From assembly GCA_964406465.1 (NCBI GenBank), contig CAYORT010000002.1:62001-126000 (forward strand): a stretch of 64,000 nt of DNA, given 5' to 3'. The position numbers and the translations under genes were made by a program. A model generated the notes under the pieces. It searched no databases. It was not told where the DNA came from and saw only the letters and a list, made by a program, of their open reading frames with translations. The DNA is from JAHEZL01 sp964406465 (GTDB lineage Bacteria > Bacteroidota > Bacteroidia > Flavobacteriales_C > GCA-002722245). This document shows positions 16,779 to 25,820 of the stretch, in pieces (position 1 is the first letter of the stretch; every line of letters begins with the position of its first letter).

Positions 16779-17714
16779 ATGATTAAAGAACACCACAAAT
16801 GCCTTATTATTGGCGCCGGACCAGCAGGATACACTGCTGCAATTTATGCTGCAAGAGCTGAATTAAAACCTGTAATGTATGTAGGAATGCAGCCTGGCGG
16901 ACAGTTAATGGATACTACCGAAGTAGATAATTTCCCTGGTTACCCAAAAGGAGTTGAGGGTCCGCAAATGATGGAAGACATGCGTGCTCAAGCAGAACGA
17001 TTTGGTACCGACGTACGTGTGGGTGTTGCTACACAAGTATTTTTTAATGAATCTCCTAAAAGAGTTTTGATTGAAGATAAAGCTGAAATCACTGCTGACA
17101 CAGTAATCATTGCAACCGGAGCAACAGCTAAATGGTTGGGCTTGCCTTCTGAAGAAAGATTGAAAAGCGGCGGAGTTTCGGCATGTGCTGTGTGCGACGG
17201 TTTTTTCTATCGCAAACAAGATGTGGCTATTGTAGGTGCAGGTGATACCGCATGTGAAGAAGCTACTTACCTTTCTAAAATTTGCAATAAAGTAACTATG
17301 TTGGTGCGCAAAGACAGTTTCCGCGCATCGAAAGCAATGGTGAACAGAGTGATGACTACCCCAAACATTGAAGTTTTATTTAATACTGAGACTGTTGAAG
17401 TTTTGGGTGAGCAGGTTGTTGAAGGTGTTAAAGTAAAAAACAACAAAACAAACACTGAAAGTACATTAACAGTTACAGGATTGTTTATTGCAATCGGACA
17501 TAAACCAAATACAGATATTTTCAAAGGTCAGTTAAACTTGGACGAAAATGGCTACATCAAAACCATTCCGGGTTCAACCAACACCAATATTCCTGGCGTA
17601 TTTGCTGCAGGAGACGTTCAAGACCACGTGTACCGTCAGGCAATCACCGCTGCAGGAACTGGTTGTATGGCCGCATTAGATGCCGAACGTTGGTTGGCTG
17701 CACAAGGACATTAA
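16779..17714 (+). CDS. trxB: Thioredoxin-disulfide reductase
   Basis: A 311-residue flavoprotein that reduces thioredoxin with NADPH. FAD site GAGPAG (12-17), redox pair C136-A-V-C139 followed by DGFFY, NADPH-binding VGAGDTACEEA, and the C-terminal FAD segment GVFAAGDVQDHVYRQAITAA are all present. It is probably cotranscribed with the DsbA-like gene 9 bp downstream, making a thiol-redox pair. It could supply electrons for the rhodanese-thioredoxin system only through a membrane relay, since that protein is extracytoplasmic. Confidence 0.97.
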   Translation: MIKEHHKCLIIGAGPAGYTAAIYAARAELKPVMYVGMQPGGQLMDTTEVDNFPGYPKGVEGPQMMEDMRAQAERFGTDVRVGVATQVFFNESPKRVLIEDKAEITADTVIIATGATAKWLGLPSEERLKSGGVSACAVCDGFFYRKQDVAIVGAGDTACEEATYLSKICNKVTMLVRKDSFRASKAMVNRVMTTPNIEVLFNTETVEVLGEQVVEGVKVKNNKTNTESTLTVTGLFIAIGHKPNTDIFKGQLNLDENGYIKTIPGSTNTNIPGVFAAGDVQDHVYRQAITAAGTGCMAALDAERWLAAQGH

Positions 17715-17723
17715 TTCTATTTT

Positions 17724-18359
17724 ATGAAAGTTGAAATTTGGAGTGATATCGCTTGTCCGTTTTGCTACATTGGCAAACGTCGTTTTGAGCATGCCTTAGA
17801 AAAATTCTCAAAAAAAGGTGAGGTAGAAATCGTTTGGAAAAGCTATCAGTTAGATCCTTATTTCAAACCTCTTCTCGGACAAAACATCCACCAAATGTTG
17901 GCTGAGAAAAAAGGTTGGACAGAAGAGCATGCAAAAAAGCTAAATGAGCAAGTGACTCAAATGGCTAAAGAGGAAGGCTTAAACTATAATATCGATGCTA
18001 TCATTCCAGCCAACACTTTACATGTTCATCGCCTTATTCATTTAGCAGCCAAACATGGTTTGCAAGATGAAGCGAAAGAAAGATTTTTCTCGGCTTATTT
18101 TATAGAAGGAAGAAACCTCAACAGCAAAGATGTTTTAGGCGAATTGGCAGTAGAAATTGGCTTATCATTCGAAGAAGTAGAAACTCTCTTAAACGGAAAA
18201 GAATTCGCCGATGAAGTAAATAGTGATGCGCATGAAGGCGCTGCACTTGGTGTTCGTGGCGTGCCGTTTTTTGTGTTTGATAGAAAGTATGCTATATCGG
18301 GCGCACAACCTGAGCATTTGTTTTTGGAGACGATGGAGAAGGTGGTAGCGGAGAAATAA
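17724..18359 (+). CDS. DsbA-family oxidoreductase (FrnE-like)
   Basis: A 211-residue protein of the FrnE/polyketide-isomerase branch of the DsbA family. It begins MKVEIWSDIACPFCYIGKRR with redox pair C11-P-F-C14 and has the helical insert. It closes with GVRGVPFFVFDRKYAISGAQ, the cis-proline loop of the family. No signal peptide, so it is a cytoplasmic thiol oxidoreductase or isomerase. It directly follows trxB by 9 bp. Confidence 0.93.
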   Translation: MKVEIWSDIACPFCYIGKRRFEHALEKFSKKGEVEIVWKSYQLDPYFKPLLGQNIHQMLAEKKGWTEEHAKKLNEQVTQMAKEEGLNYNIDAIIPANTLHVHRLIHLAAKHGLQDEAKERFFSAYFIEGRNLNSKDVLGELAVEIGLSFEEVETLLNGKEFADEVNSDAHEGAALGVRGVPFFVFDRKYAISGAQPEHLFLETMEKVVAEK

Positions 18360-18361
18360 GC

Positions 18362-18841
18362 ATGTTAAACAACATTATAAAATACAGTGCGATTTTAACA
18401 GTTGCGTTGCTTTTTAATTGGTGGTTATTTACATTTTCATCTATTAATATCCCTGAATTTATTCCAAAGACACCGATTCCTATTAGTGGACTATTTCTTT
18501 TTACAGTCATTTTAACAACCATAATTCTAATTCAAAAAAAAGCACTAAAATCCTTACCGGAAATCTCAATTTCCAAACTCTCCTTCCTAGGATCTACCGT
18601 ATGTTTTTTATCTGAAATTGTTTTTCAATCTATCAGACAAACAAGTATAAATGCAAATGCTTTTAACGATAGACTGTATTATTTTGCTGTAGGTGTAATT
18701 GGAATTACCCTGTTTGGTATCGTTTTGTCCTTCTTTGTGGCATTTCAATTAAAAACAAAAAAGACTGACCTTTTAATTCTATTTATAATCGTTTTTCTTT
18801 TTATTTTGCGAATAATTGATCGCTATTGGATTAGACTATAA
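18362..18841 (+). CDS. Small four-helix membrane protein, unknown function
   Basis: A 159-residue protein with four predicted membrane helices (about 8-28, 42-58, 102-124 and 137-153). No domain is recognised. It begins 2 bp after the DsbA-like stop and so belongs to the trxB transcription unit. AT-rich codon use is slightly more extreme than in its neighbours. Confidence 0.65.
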   Translation: MLNNIIKYSAILTVALLFNWWLFTFSSINIPEFIPKTPIPISGLFLFTVILTTIILIQKKALKSLPEISISKLSFLGSTVCFLSEIVFQSIRQTSINANAFNDRLYYFAVGVIGITLFGIVLSFFVAFQLKTKKTDLLILFIIVFLFILRIIDRYWIRL

Positions 18842-18900
18842 GGGACCTCAATCATAATTGCAGACCAAGCGAAGCTGAATATTGAATCCATACTCTTCCC

Positions 18901-19050
18901 TTACGCAAGCCTTTTCTCTTTGATTAATTCATGCAAAATCACTCTTTCAACATTCTCTAAATCATGCATTAATTCATCATCATGAAAACGAATGGTTTTA
19001 TAACCCAACTCCACAATTTTCTATCTCGTGCAAAATCATCCCCAATCTCT
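18901..19050 (-). pseudogene. Decayed C-terminal remnant of a DUF559 endonuclease
   Basis: On the minus strand, 19020 down to 18901 reads KIVELGYKTIRFHDDELMHD and continues LENVERVILHELIKEKRLA to a stop. This is the typical end of DUF559 (VSR-like, PD-(D/E)XK fold) proteins. Immediately upstream, in another frame, is DFARDRK, the motif that normally precedes it. So a one-base indel in the A-run at 19017-19020 has broken the frame, and everything further 5' is missing. It is the main content of the 317-base gap between 18842 and 19157. Confidence 0.7.
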
Positions 19051-19059
19051 AAAAATCAA

Positions 19060-19090
19060 AAAAGGTGTCGATAAATCGACACCTTTTCTT
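19060..19090. terminator. Bidirectional terminator
   Basis: AAAAGGTGTCGAT (19060-19072) pairs perfectly with ATCGACACCTTTT (19075-19087) across a two-base loop. It has A-rich sequence on the left and T-rich on the right, so it can stop transcription from both sides. It lies between the trxB unit and the minus-strand lipoprotein gene. Confidence 0.8.
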
Positions 19091-19157
19091 TATGATAGCT
19101 ATTGTAAAATTATTTCTTAAAATGGAATTCGTGTGTATCACCTCCATTTGTACATCT

Positions 19158-19553
19158 TTACCAAAACTCGTCTTTATCAAGCTTAACAATAGTTAAAGAT
19201 GAAGAAGAAACAGAATTTATATTACTTGAGAAATCACTGATACTGCTTACACCATCAATCTTCACTTCTTCTTGTGTATCATTGAATTTATAAGTACCAT
19301 CATCGGTATTAGGATCTCCATCTTTCTCAGTAAAAGTTCTTGTTAGAGTTCCTCCCTCGGTATAAGCCTCTTGTAAATTTTTAATATACAAAGTGGCAGT
19401 CTCATCATTTCCATTGCGCATGCACTGCGCTAAGGTCCAAGTACCAACAATTCTCTCGTCGGCTTTACTTACAAAACCACCTTCTTCAAATTTTGAACAT
19501 GAGCTAAGTGCCAATGCACTTGAAATAACAGAAATAGTAAATAGTTTTTTCAT
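19158..19553 (-). CDS. Lipocalin-like small lipoprotein
   Basis: 131 residues from ATG 19553 (MKKLFTISVISSALALSSCS), with a lipobox ending in Cys19. After DERIVGTWTLAQCMRNGNDE comes a set of short strands with a DGTYKFNDTQEEVKIDG pattern. This resembles the lipocalin-like (DUF4923/DUF5004-type) lipoproteins of Bacteroidota. The stop is reached after KDEFW, shorter than many relatives. Function unknown. It sits after the terminator of the cyclophilin gene and probably has its own promoter. Confidence 0.75.
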   Translation of the reverse strand: MKKLFTISVISSALALSSCSKFEEGGFVSKADERIVGTWTLAQCMRNGNDETATLYIKNLQEAYTEGGTLTRTFTEKDGDPNTDDGTYKFNDTQEEVKIDGVSSISDFSSNINSVSSSSLTIVKLDKDEFW

Positions 19554-19605
19554 AATGTTGATTTTGCTGTGTAGACGCAATTAAATTAGCAGGGTTGCTT
19601 TTCAT

Positions 19606-19639
19606 AAAAAAGAGCTTCCGCAATCAAACGGAAGCTCTT
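19606..19639 (-). terminator. Terminator after the cyclophilin gene
   Basis: AAGAGCTTCCG (19610-19620) and CGGAAGCTCTT (19629-19639) are perfect arms. On the minus strand the hairpin is followed by T residues (complement of 19605-19609). It lies 19 bp past the stop of the minus-strand peptidylprolyl isomerase gene. Confidence 0.85.
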
Positions 19640-19658
19640 AAAAATCAAAATCTTAATA

Positions 19659-20090
19659 TTAATCTACGATTACAATTTTCTCAATCTCATCACTTTGAGC
19701 AATAGCATCTAACACATCTAAGCCTTCATACACTTTACCAAAGCAAGTATGATTTCTATCTAAGTGCGCAGTGTTTTTTCTGCTGTGGCAGATGAAGAAC
19801 TGAGAACCACCAGTGTTTCTACCGGCATGAGCCATAGATAAAACACCTCTATCGTGGTATTGGTTTCCGCCATCTAATTCGCATTTAATGGTATAACCTG
19901 GTCCGCCTGCACCAGTTCTGTTCGGACAGCCACCTTGAATTACGAAATCGGGAATTACGCGGTGAAAATTCAAACCATCGTAAAATCCGCTTTTCGCCAA
20001 CTTAACAAAGTTAGCAACTGTGTTTGGAGCATCTTTCTCGTAGAACTCTACTTTCATTACTCCTTTTTCTGTGTGTATTTCTGCTTTCAT
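19659..20090 (-). CDS. Peptidylprolyl cis-trans isomerase, cyclophilin type
   Basis: A 143-residue single-domain cyclophilin that speeds proline isomerisation during protein folding. Catalytic signature LNFHRVIPDFVIQGGCPNRT (Arg and Phe of the active site, then Gln) and GGSQFFICHSRKNTAHLDRN are present. No signal peptide is visible, so it is cytoplasmic. It lies 36 bp downstream of the 595-residue secreted protein and ends at a strong terminator. Confidence 0.95.
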   Translation of the reverse strand: MKAEIHTEKGVMKVEFYEKDAPNTVANFVKLAKSGFYDGLNFHRVIPDFVIQGGCPNRTGAGGPGYTIKCELDGGNQYHDRGVLSMAHAGRNTGGSQFFICHSRKNTAHLDRNHTCFGKVYEGLDVLDAIAQSDEIEKIVIVD

Positions 20091-20126
20091 ATTGCAATTA
20101 TAATATAAATGTTTTTACTCGCCCGT

Positions 20127-21914
20127 TTACTTCTTCGTTGTCCTCAAATTATTGTACTGGATTATGCCCACCTGTTCGTCGGCTTTAATCAAGTACCCAA
20201 AATTAGCGAAAAACTGGCAGTATGGAAATCCTATCATACCAATATATGTTATAATTGTTAAACCAACCTTGTAACGCGCATGTATTGAATGCACATAAAA
20301 GCGATTATCAATGGACTCCACGAAGGTAGGCAATACTCTTTTTTGGTCTCTCTTTTTGGCAACTCCTTCGTTCACCTGAATGTTCTCTACTTTACTTGCC
20401 CCAGTAGTGATATCAAAAGAGGCATAATCAATTGTACCTAAAAAACTTTTTCTCTTTCTTCTTTTCTTAGCTTTCTCATCAAAAGAAGACCCATAGGTAA
20501 CATAAACAGAGTTGTTGTGGGTAATAAACTCTAAATCATTTACATAAAGCATATTGGGATAAAGCGCTTTTCTGTCAATATTCTTCGACCAAATAAAATC
20601 AACATTTTCGTTGATCTTAAATAAGGTAACATTATGTTTCTCGCAATAAACTACCGATCTAGTGGAAGTTGCTCCCGTTTGGGTATTCACCGTCGTTACT
20701 GTGTAGTCAATATTTTTCATAATAGATGTAAGTAAGATCATTTCACCTTCGGGCAAAAACACAACATCTTCTATGGTATACTGCCCATTGATAATGGCAA
20801 GAGTACTTTTCTTGTTTTTGGTATCTTCAATAAAATCATCTTTATCTTGTTTATACAATTCCTTTAACTGCTCCTTAGTAAAAGCATTGGTTTTTGTAGA
20901 TTCTAGAGTTAAGGTATTTAGGTCGTAAACTTGAAAATAGATTCCACTAATTCCGCTTATAACTTCGGCATCTAGCTTAGCTTTTTTTCCTTTCTTTGAT
21001 GGAGGAGCTAAGGTTTGCTTCTCTTGCTTCGTATCTGAATAAAATCCGAAAAGCTTTATTTTACCATCTTTTACAAAATACTTAGAAGAGTAGCTATGCT
21101 TTCCATCTAACTTAAACTCGAGATACTTCGATTTCCCACTTGAAATATCTACCAACATTAAAGTTGTTTTAGATAGCGCATCTTTCTCCGTTTCTTTATA
21201 AGAAATATTGGTTGATAATGTTTTGCCATCAAGTGCATTAAAAGATATCACACTAGAGGTAAAAAATGCATTTGCTTTATCGGTAAAATCAATAGATTTT
21301 TTTTCGTTAACTGTATTGTCTTTGTGCAATACTGCATACTCAATTTTAAACTTACCCAATTTGCTATCCAATCGATAACTACCAATAACTACGCTATCAC
21401 CAAGATCCTTGTCGGTGCAAACAAAAAAATCGGGCACCTCGTTTTTCTTCTTGCTTTTTGCTGAGAATATCTTCTTTAAAGACTTGATTGGCTTAAGAAG
21501 GGGATCGAAAGACTCTACAAACAATTCACGTGATTTTTTTTTCTTATCGTACTTTTCCCAAAAAACATAAATAATATTTTCACGAACATCAATACTGATG
21601 AAATCTAAGTCTTTATGGGCCTTGTATGATTTCTCTTCCGATTTGTACCCGGCAAGAAGGGCTTGTGAAATTTTAATAGTGTTAGTTTTATCATAGCAAG
21701 TTAGCTTTACCCTTTTGTTGCGTTTGCCACCTAAGCCAATTATAAAGTTGGCCGATTTCATGTAAATATATTTCGAGGTAGAGCCCGCAAAATAATCCAT
21801 TAAACCATCTTTAGCATTATCTACTGTTTGCTTATCTCCCCAATCTAACCTTAAATCTTGAGACATTGCGGCTTGGGTCACAAAAAATGCAACCACGAGT
21901 GATAGAAATTTCAT
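20127..21914 (-). CDS. Secreted protein of unknown function, 595 residues
   Basis: A signal peptide (MKFLSLVVAFFVTQAAMSQ, cleaved near residue 19) is followed by about 570 residues rich in beta strands and lysine. Propeller-like spacing appears (DLDFISIDVRENIIYVFWEK, YVNDLEFITHNNSVYVTYGS). There is no T9SS sorting domain and no recognised family. A basic KKRRKRKSFLG stretch lies near residue 485. It is 13 bp downstream of the DUF6929-like gene, so the two are probably cotranscribed. I do not recognise a function. Confidence 0.7.
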   Translation of the reverse strand: MKFLSLVVAFFVTQAAMSQDLRLDWGDKQTVDNAKDGLMDYFAGSTSKYIYMKSANFIIGLGGKRNKRVKLTCYDKTNTIKISQALLAGYKSEEKSYKAHKDLDFISIDVRENIIYVFWEKYDKKKKSRELFVESFDPLLKPIKSLKKIFSAKSKKKNEVPDFFVCTDKDLGDSVVIGSYRLDSKLGKFKIEYAVLHKDNTVNEKKSIDFTDKANAFFTSSVISFNALDGKTLSTNISYKETEKDALSKTTLMLVDISSGKSKYLEFKLDGKHSYSSKYFVKDGKIKLFGFYSDTKQEKQTLAPPSKKGKKAKLDAEVISGISGIYFQVYDLNTLTLESTKTNAFTKEQLKELYKQDKDDFIEDTKNKKSTLAIINGQYTIEDVVFLPEGEMILLTSIMKNIDYTVTTVNTQTGATSTRSVVYCEKHNVTLFKINENVDFIWSKNIDRKALYPNMLYVNDLEFITHNNSVYVTYGSSFDEKAKKRRKRKSFLGTIDYASFDITTGASKVENIQVNEGVAKKRDQKRVLPTFVESIDNRFYVHSIHARYKVGLTIITYIGMIGFPYCQFFANFGYLIKADEQVGIIQYNNLRTTKK

Positions 21915-21927
21915 CTTACTTTAAATT

Positions 21928-22749
21928 TTAAAAATTAATCTTTATTTCCAGCATCTCAGATTCGAGTCCGTCGTTATCAGTTAGCGCAATAAACACCCCT
22001 TCAGCATTCAGCGCTATAGCTTCAATTTTCAACTTTCCCTCTAATAAAACACAAGAAACATCCGTTTCATCCAGAGCACAAAGATTAATCTTTCCGATAT
22101 AACTTCCAAGAATTTCTCCATCATTTATCCAATCACTTGTTTTTTCTACTGATGCAGAAAAATATAATATATCTTGATGTACGATAGCAGCAGAGAAACC
22201 TGCTTTATATCCTTGAAGAGAGGGCAATTGAAATTGATTTTGCTCTATTGTTATTTGGTAATGCGGATTTAACAAAGCCTCTTCAAAATCAAACAACGAG
22301 ATTTTGAAAATAGAATTATCTCCTCTATTAAGAAACAATAGTTGTTGGTTATAAATGGCAGCTCCTTCAATATTAAAGTCGTTAATCGACAAATGATAGC
22401 TTGACATAATTTGAGCATATATATGAGCTATCGAGAAAAAAGAAACTTTTTCTGTTTGCAAATCGAAAACACACAATAAATTACGATTGCTATTTGACCC
22501 AGACCCCAACAAATACAAGCTACCGCGATGTTCGAACATGGCTTCAAAATCGGCTTTTCTTGATTTCGGTATCTGCTCTTCTTCACTATCAAATAATGAA
22601 TACTTATTTATGATATTTCCGCTTAAATCAAGACGAATAAGATATTTTGAATCGTCGCAACACACATAAATAGCATCATCATACATCTCCATCCCTGATG
22701 CAGAATGCACATTTTGGAGCTTCTTATAAGAAATGATTTCCGCCTGCAT
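21928..22749 (-). CDS. DUF6929-like beta-propeller protein
   Basis: A 273-residue protein with no signal peptide. Strand-rich repeats with SASGMEMYDDAIYVCCDDSK, KADFEAMFEHRGSLYLLGSG, NIEGAAIYNQQLLFLNRGDN and KIEAIALNAEGVFIALTDND give a small propeller of the DUF6929/SdiA-regulated-like kind. Function is unknown. The start lies 3 bp after the pepD stop, so translation may be coupled to the dipeptidase gene. Part of a minus-strand run from 25119 to 19659. Confidence 0.7.
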   Translation of the reverse strand: MQAEIISYKKLQNVHSASGMEMYDDAIYVCCDDSKYLIRLDLSGNIINKYSLFDSEEEQIPKSRKADFEAMFEHRGSLYLLGSGSNSNRNLLCVFDLQTEKVSFFSIAHIYAQIMSSYHLSINDFNIEGAAIYNQQLLFLNRGDNSIFKISLFDFEEALLNPHYQITIEQNQFQLPSLQGYKAGFSAAIVHQDILYFSASVEKTSDWINDGEILGSYIGKINLCALDETDVSCVLLEGKLKIEAIALNAEGVFIALTDNDGLESEMLEIKINF

Positions 22750-22752
22750 GTC

Positions 22753-24204
22753 CTATTGAACACCTTCTAACATCGCCAACAACATCGTCCAAAACTTCTG
22801 TACCGATTTGATATTCACTTTCTCATCTGGTGAGTGTGGGTATTTGATGGTTGGTCCGAAAGACACCATATCCAATCCCGGATAAGCTTTACCAATAATA
22901 CCACATTCCAATCCGGCATGAATAGCCATCACCTTTGCATCTTCTTTAAACAACTCTTTGTATTTATCACGAGCCACTTGCAAAATTGGTGAAGTCATAT
23001 CGGGTTTCCAGCCTGGATAAGAACCTTGAAACTGAACCTCGGCACCAAACAATTCAAATGTTGCACGAATGCTTCTCACCAATTCTTCTTTACCTGCTTC
23101 ACCATTACTACGCGCCAAGCATTGAACAGAAATTTCTCCATTGGCCACCGTTACTTTTGCAAGATTGTTTGATGTTTCTACCAATCCAGGAATATCGATA
23201 CTCATCGCCAACACATTATTTGGCGAAGCATATATGGCGTTTAACAAATCTTTTTGGGCTTTTACTTCCATTACATTGGCTGGCATTTCTTCTGCAGAAA
23301 TTGTCATCAATGCTTTTTCTTCCATCTTAAATTCTGTGCGAATTTGATTTTGAAATGCGGAAGCTAAAGTTTTCAAATCATTTTCTTTATCTGAAGGAAT
23401 TACAGCACTAACAAAAGATTCACGAGGAATAGCATTACGCAAACTTCCTCCTTTGATGTTGGCAATGCGCAAAGAAAATTGTTGATTGACTTCATACAAA
23501 AATCTATTCATCACCTTATTGGCGTTGGCTCTACCGAGGTGAATATCAACTCCCGAGTGTCCGCCTTTTAAACCCGTAAGTGCAATTTTAAAAGCTTTGT
23601 AGCCTGCAGGAACAGCCTCTTCAGCATATGTTTTTTTTACGTTTACCTCTATTCCTCCCGCACATCCTACGCATATTTCATTGTCTTCTTCAGAATCTAA
23701 ATTGAGTAGAATTTTTCCAGTAAGAATTCCAGGTTGAAGATTGAAAGCTCCTGTCATTCCTGTCTCTTCGTCAACGGTGATTAGTGCTTCAAGCGGACCG
23801 TGCTTAATTTCATTCGATTGAAATACCGACATGATGGCCGCAACACCAATTCCATTATCAGAACCTAAAGTAGTCCCCTCTGCTTTTACCCATTCCCCAT
23901 CAATTTTGCTGATAATTCCTTGGGTAGAAAAATCGAAATCAACATCGCTATTTTTTTGGTGCACCATATCCATGTGCGCCTGTAAAATCACTTTTGTTTT
24001 ATTCTCCAAACCTTTTGTAGCTGGTTTTCTCAAAATAAAATTACCAATATTATCTTCAGTAAAATCAATGGCATGCTGAGTAGCGAAATCGCGCAAAAAA
24101 GCACGCACCTTTTCCTCTTTTTTGGAGGGACGGGGTACTGCGTTTAAATTTTCAAAATTGTTCCAAAGGATGGTAGGTTCTAATTTTCTTACTTCTTGCG
24201 ACAT
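22753..24204 (-). CDS. pepD: Aminoacyl-histidine dipeptidase (M20)
   Basis: A 483-residue M20-family zinc dipeptidase that cleaves Xaa-His dipeptides (carnosinase type). Metal-binding landmarks: LQAHMDMVHQKN (first His/Asp), LGSDNGIGVAA (bridging Asp), VDEETGMTGA (catalytic and metal Glu), GGHSGVDIHLGRANA and the C-terminal SFGPTIKYPHSPDEKVNI (last His). The lid domain lies at about 200-380. It is cytoplasmic and normal in length. Likely cotranscribed with the DUF6929-like gene. Confidence 0.96.
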   Translation of the reverse strand: MSQEVRKLEPTILWNNFENLNAVPRPSKKEEKVRAFLRDFATQHAIDFTEDNIGNFILRKPATKGLENKTKVILQAHMDMVHQKNSDVDFDFSTQGIISKIDGEWVKAEGTTLGSDNGIGVAAIMSVFQSNEIKHGPLEALITVDEETGMTGAFNLQPGILTGKILLNLDSEEDNEICVGCAGGIEVNVKKTYAEEAVPAGYKAFKIALTGLKGGHSGVDIHLGRANANKVMNRFLYEVNQQFSLRIANIKGGSLRNAIPRESFVSAVIPSDKENDLKTLASAFQNQIRTEFKMEEKALMTISAEEMPANVMEVKAQKDLLNAIYASPNNVLAMSIDIPGLVETSNNLAKVTVANGEISVQCLARSNGEAGKEELVRSIRATFELFGAEVQFQGSYPGWKPDMTSPILQVARDKYKELFKEDAKVMAIHAGLECGIIGKAYPGLDMVSFGPTIKYPHSPDEKVNIKSVQKFWTMLLAMLEGVQ

Positions 24205-24246
24205 GATAATAAATTTGTGTGTCGCTAAATTAAGAAAATTGCCGAC

Positions 24247-25119
24247 TTATTTCTTTTCTTCACAACCATGTTGAGAACATAGTGCATTGATGCAATTGGT
24301 GATTCTGGTGCATCGGTTATCAAGAGCATCGGTATGAATACATTGCACATCTCTTCGGCGCATCGACTCCTTCAACTTATATGAATTGTTCATGCCTTGC
24401 CAAAACAAAGGATTTACCTTGCTCTCTAAATGTTGTTCTAAATAGTCGGGCATCAAATAAAAGAAATCATAACCGGTAAACTTCTCCACAGAATCAATGC
24501 TAACGGGTCCGGCCTTCGTAAAATCTTTCGCATCAACATTCGGTAAAATATATCCCACTGCATCCATATCTATTCCGTTGTAAACCAATACTACTTTAAA
24601 AAAATAGTCGGGAACCGGAATCTTATTTAAACCAATTGTATCAATATTTTCGGGATTTTTAAATACCGGACCGCTTACCACATAAATACTATCGTAAATT
24701 ACAGCCCAACTTCGCACCATATTTTCTACAATGTTCCAGGTAAACTGGTCGAAAGTAGGTTTCATAGGAGAGACATTCGCAAACAAAAAAGCGTCGTGCA
24801 TATCTTCGCGACAAGAGCGAGAATCTCCCGATGGTTTAAGGTGTCCGGGAGAGAATGCTCTCTGAATAAATGCCTCGTTACTAATTGCTCCTAAAGGCAA
24901 TTTTGCATCATCATAAAATTTGATTTCTGGAAATGTATTCTTCTCAACATCATCCCCCACCAACTTATACGCTACCCATTTCGACTGTTTATGTGCACTT
25001 GAATACTCATAAAAGTATCCATTATGAGAAGCAAAGCTGGCCGAATATGGCAAAGCATAATTTTGCGCTTTCAACACCACAGCAAATACAACTAAAAAGT
25101 AGAGTAAGATTTTTTTCAT
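24247..25119 (-). CDS. Secreted DNA/RNA non-specific endonuclease with variant active site
   Basis: A 290-residue protein with a signal peptide (to about KAQ, residue 19) and the fold markers of the NUC1/Serratia nuclease family. These are a GH with catalytic-type His93, and N115 in ANVSPMKPTFDQFTWNIVE where the metal-binding Asn sits. The usual DRGH is SPGH here (Ser90-Pro91), a clear departure. The C-terminus has five cysteines in the last 31 residues (260, 270, 276, 281, 286), which suggests a disulfide-stabilised tail. Divergent from recR; a TATTTTTG box on the minus strand lies at 25170-25177. Confidence 0.8.
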   Translation of the reverse strand: MKKILLYFLVVFAVVLKAQNYALPYSASFASHNGYFYEYSSAHKQSKWVAYKLVGDDVEKNTFPEIKFYDDAKLPLGAISNEAFIQRAFSPGHLKPSGDSRSCREDMHDAFLFANVSPMKPTFDQFTWNIVENMVRSWAVIYDSIYVVSGPVFKNPENIDTIGLNKIPVPDYFFKVVLVYNGIDMDAVGYILPNVDAKDFTKAGPVSIDSVEKFTGYDFFYLMPDYLEQHLESKVNPLFWQGMNNSYKLKESMRRRDVQCIHTDALDNRCTRITNCINALCSQHGCEEKK

Positions 25120-25197
25120 GTTTGTACTACGATGAAACTTATTTTGAGTTTTGAACAGTTAACTTTTCTCAAAAATAATACCGTATTTTCGCGTGAA

Positions 25198-25818
25198 ATG
25201 GAGTTTAATTTCCCATCTAAAGTTTTATTTAAAGCCATTGAGAGCTTTAACAGTTTGCCCGGTGTGGGCAGAAAAACTGCGCTGCGCTATACTTTAAACA
25301 TGCTAAAGATGGAGCAAGACGAAATTTTGCGTTTTGCCGACAACATAAGAAATCTTGCCATCGACATTAGATTTTGCGAGAGATGTCACAACATTTCCGA
25401 TCAAGTATTATGTGATATTTGCAGCAATAGCAGTCGCAAAAGCGATGTTATTTGCGTGGTGCAAGATGTAAGAGATGTATTGGCTATTGAAAACACGCAA
25501 CAATATAATGGAATGTATCACGTTTTGGGCGGAGTTATTTCACCAATTGATGGCATAGGACCTTCCGATTTAAATATCGAAAGTCTTGCAGAGCGTGTGG
25601 CAAAAGAAGAAGTAAAGGAAATCATTTTGGCACTTAGCACAACGATGGAAGGCGACACCACTAACTTTTACATCTTTAGAAAGCTAAGCAACTTACCAGT
25701 GAACATAACGACTATAGCAAGGGGGATGGGATTTGGTGACGAAATAGAATACACCGATGAACTCACCTTGGGACGATCAATTTTAAATAGAATACCATAC
25801 AAAGGAGCAATTAAATAG
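25198..25818 (+). CDS. recR: Recombination protein RecR
   Basis: A 206-residue protein of the RecFOR recombination-repair pathway. Start at ATG 25198 (MEFNFPSKVLFKAIESFNSL) fits family length; an ATG at 25132 would overlap the divergent promoter region. Features: helix-hairpin-helix SLPGVGRKTALRY, zinc finger with CERCHNISDQVLCDIC, Toprim domain starting VICVVQDVRDVLAIE, and Walker-B-like TEMEGDTT variant (TMEGDTT). It ends 2 bp before a TTG-started glycosyltransferase gene. Confidence 0.96.
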   Translation: MEFNFPSKVLFKAIESFNSLPGVGRKTALRYTLNMLKMEQDEILRFADNIRNLAIDIRFCERCHNISDQVLCDICSNSSRKSDVICVVQDVRDVLAIENTQQYNGMYHVLGGVISPIDGIGPSDLNIESLAERVAKEEVKEIILALSTTMEGDTTNFYIFRKLSNLPVNITTIARGMGFGDEIEYTDELTLGRSILNRIPYKGAIK

Positions 25819-25820
25819 CA

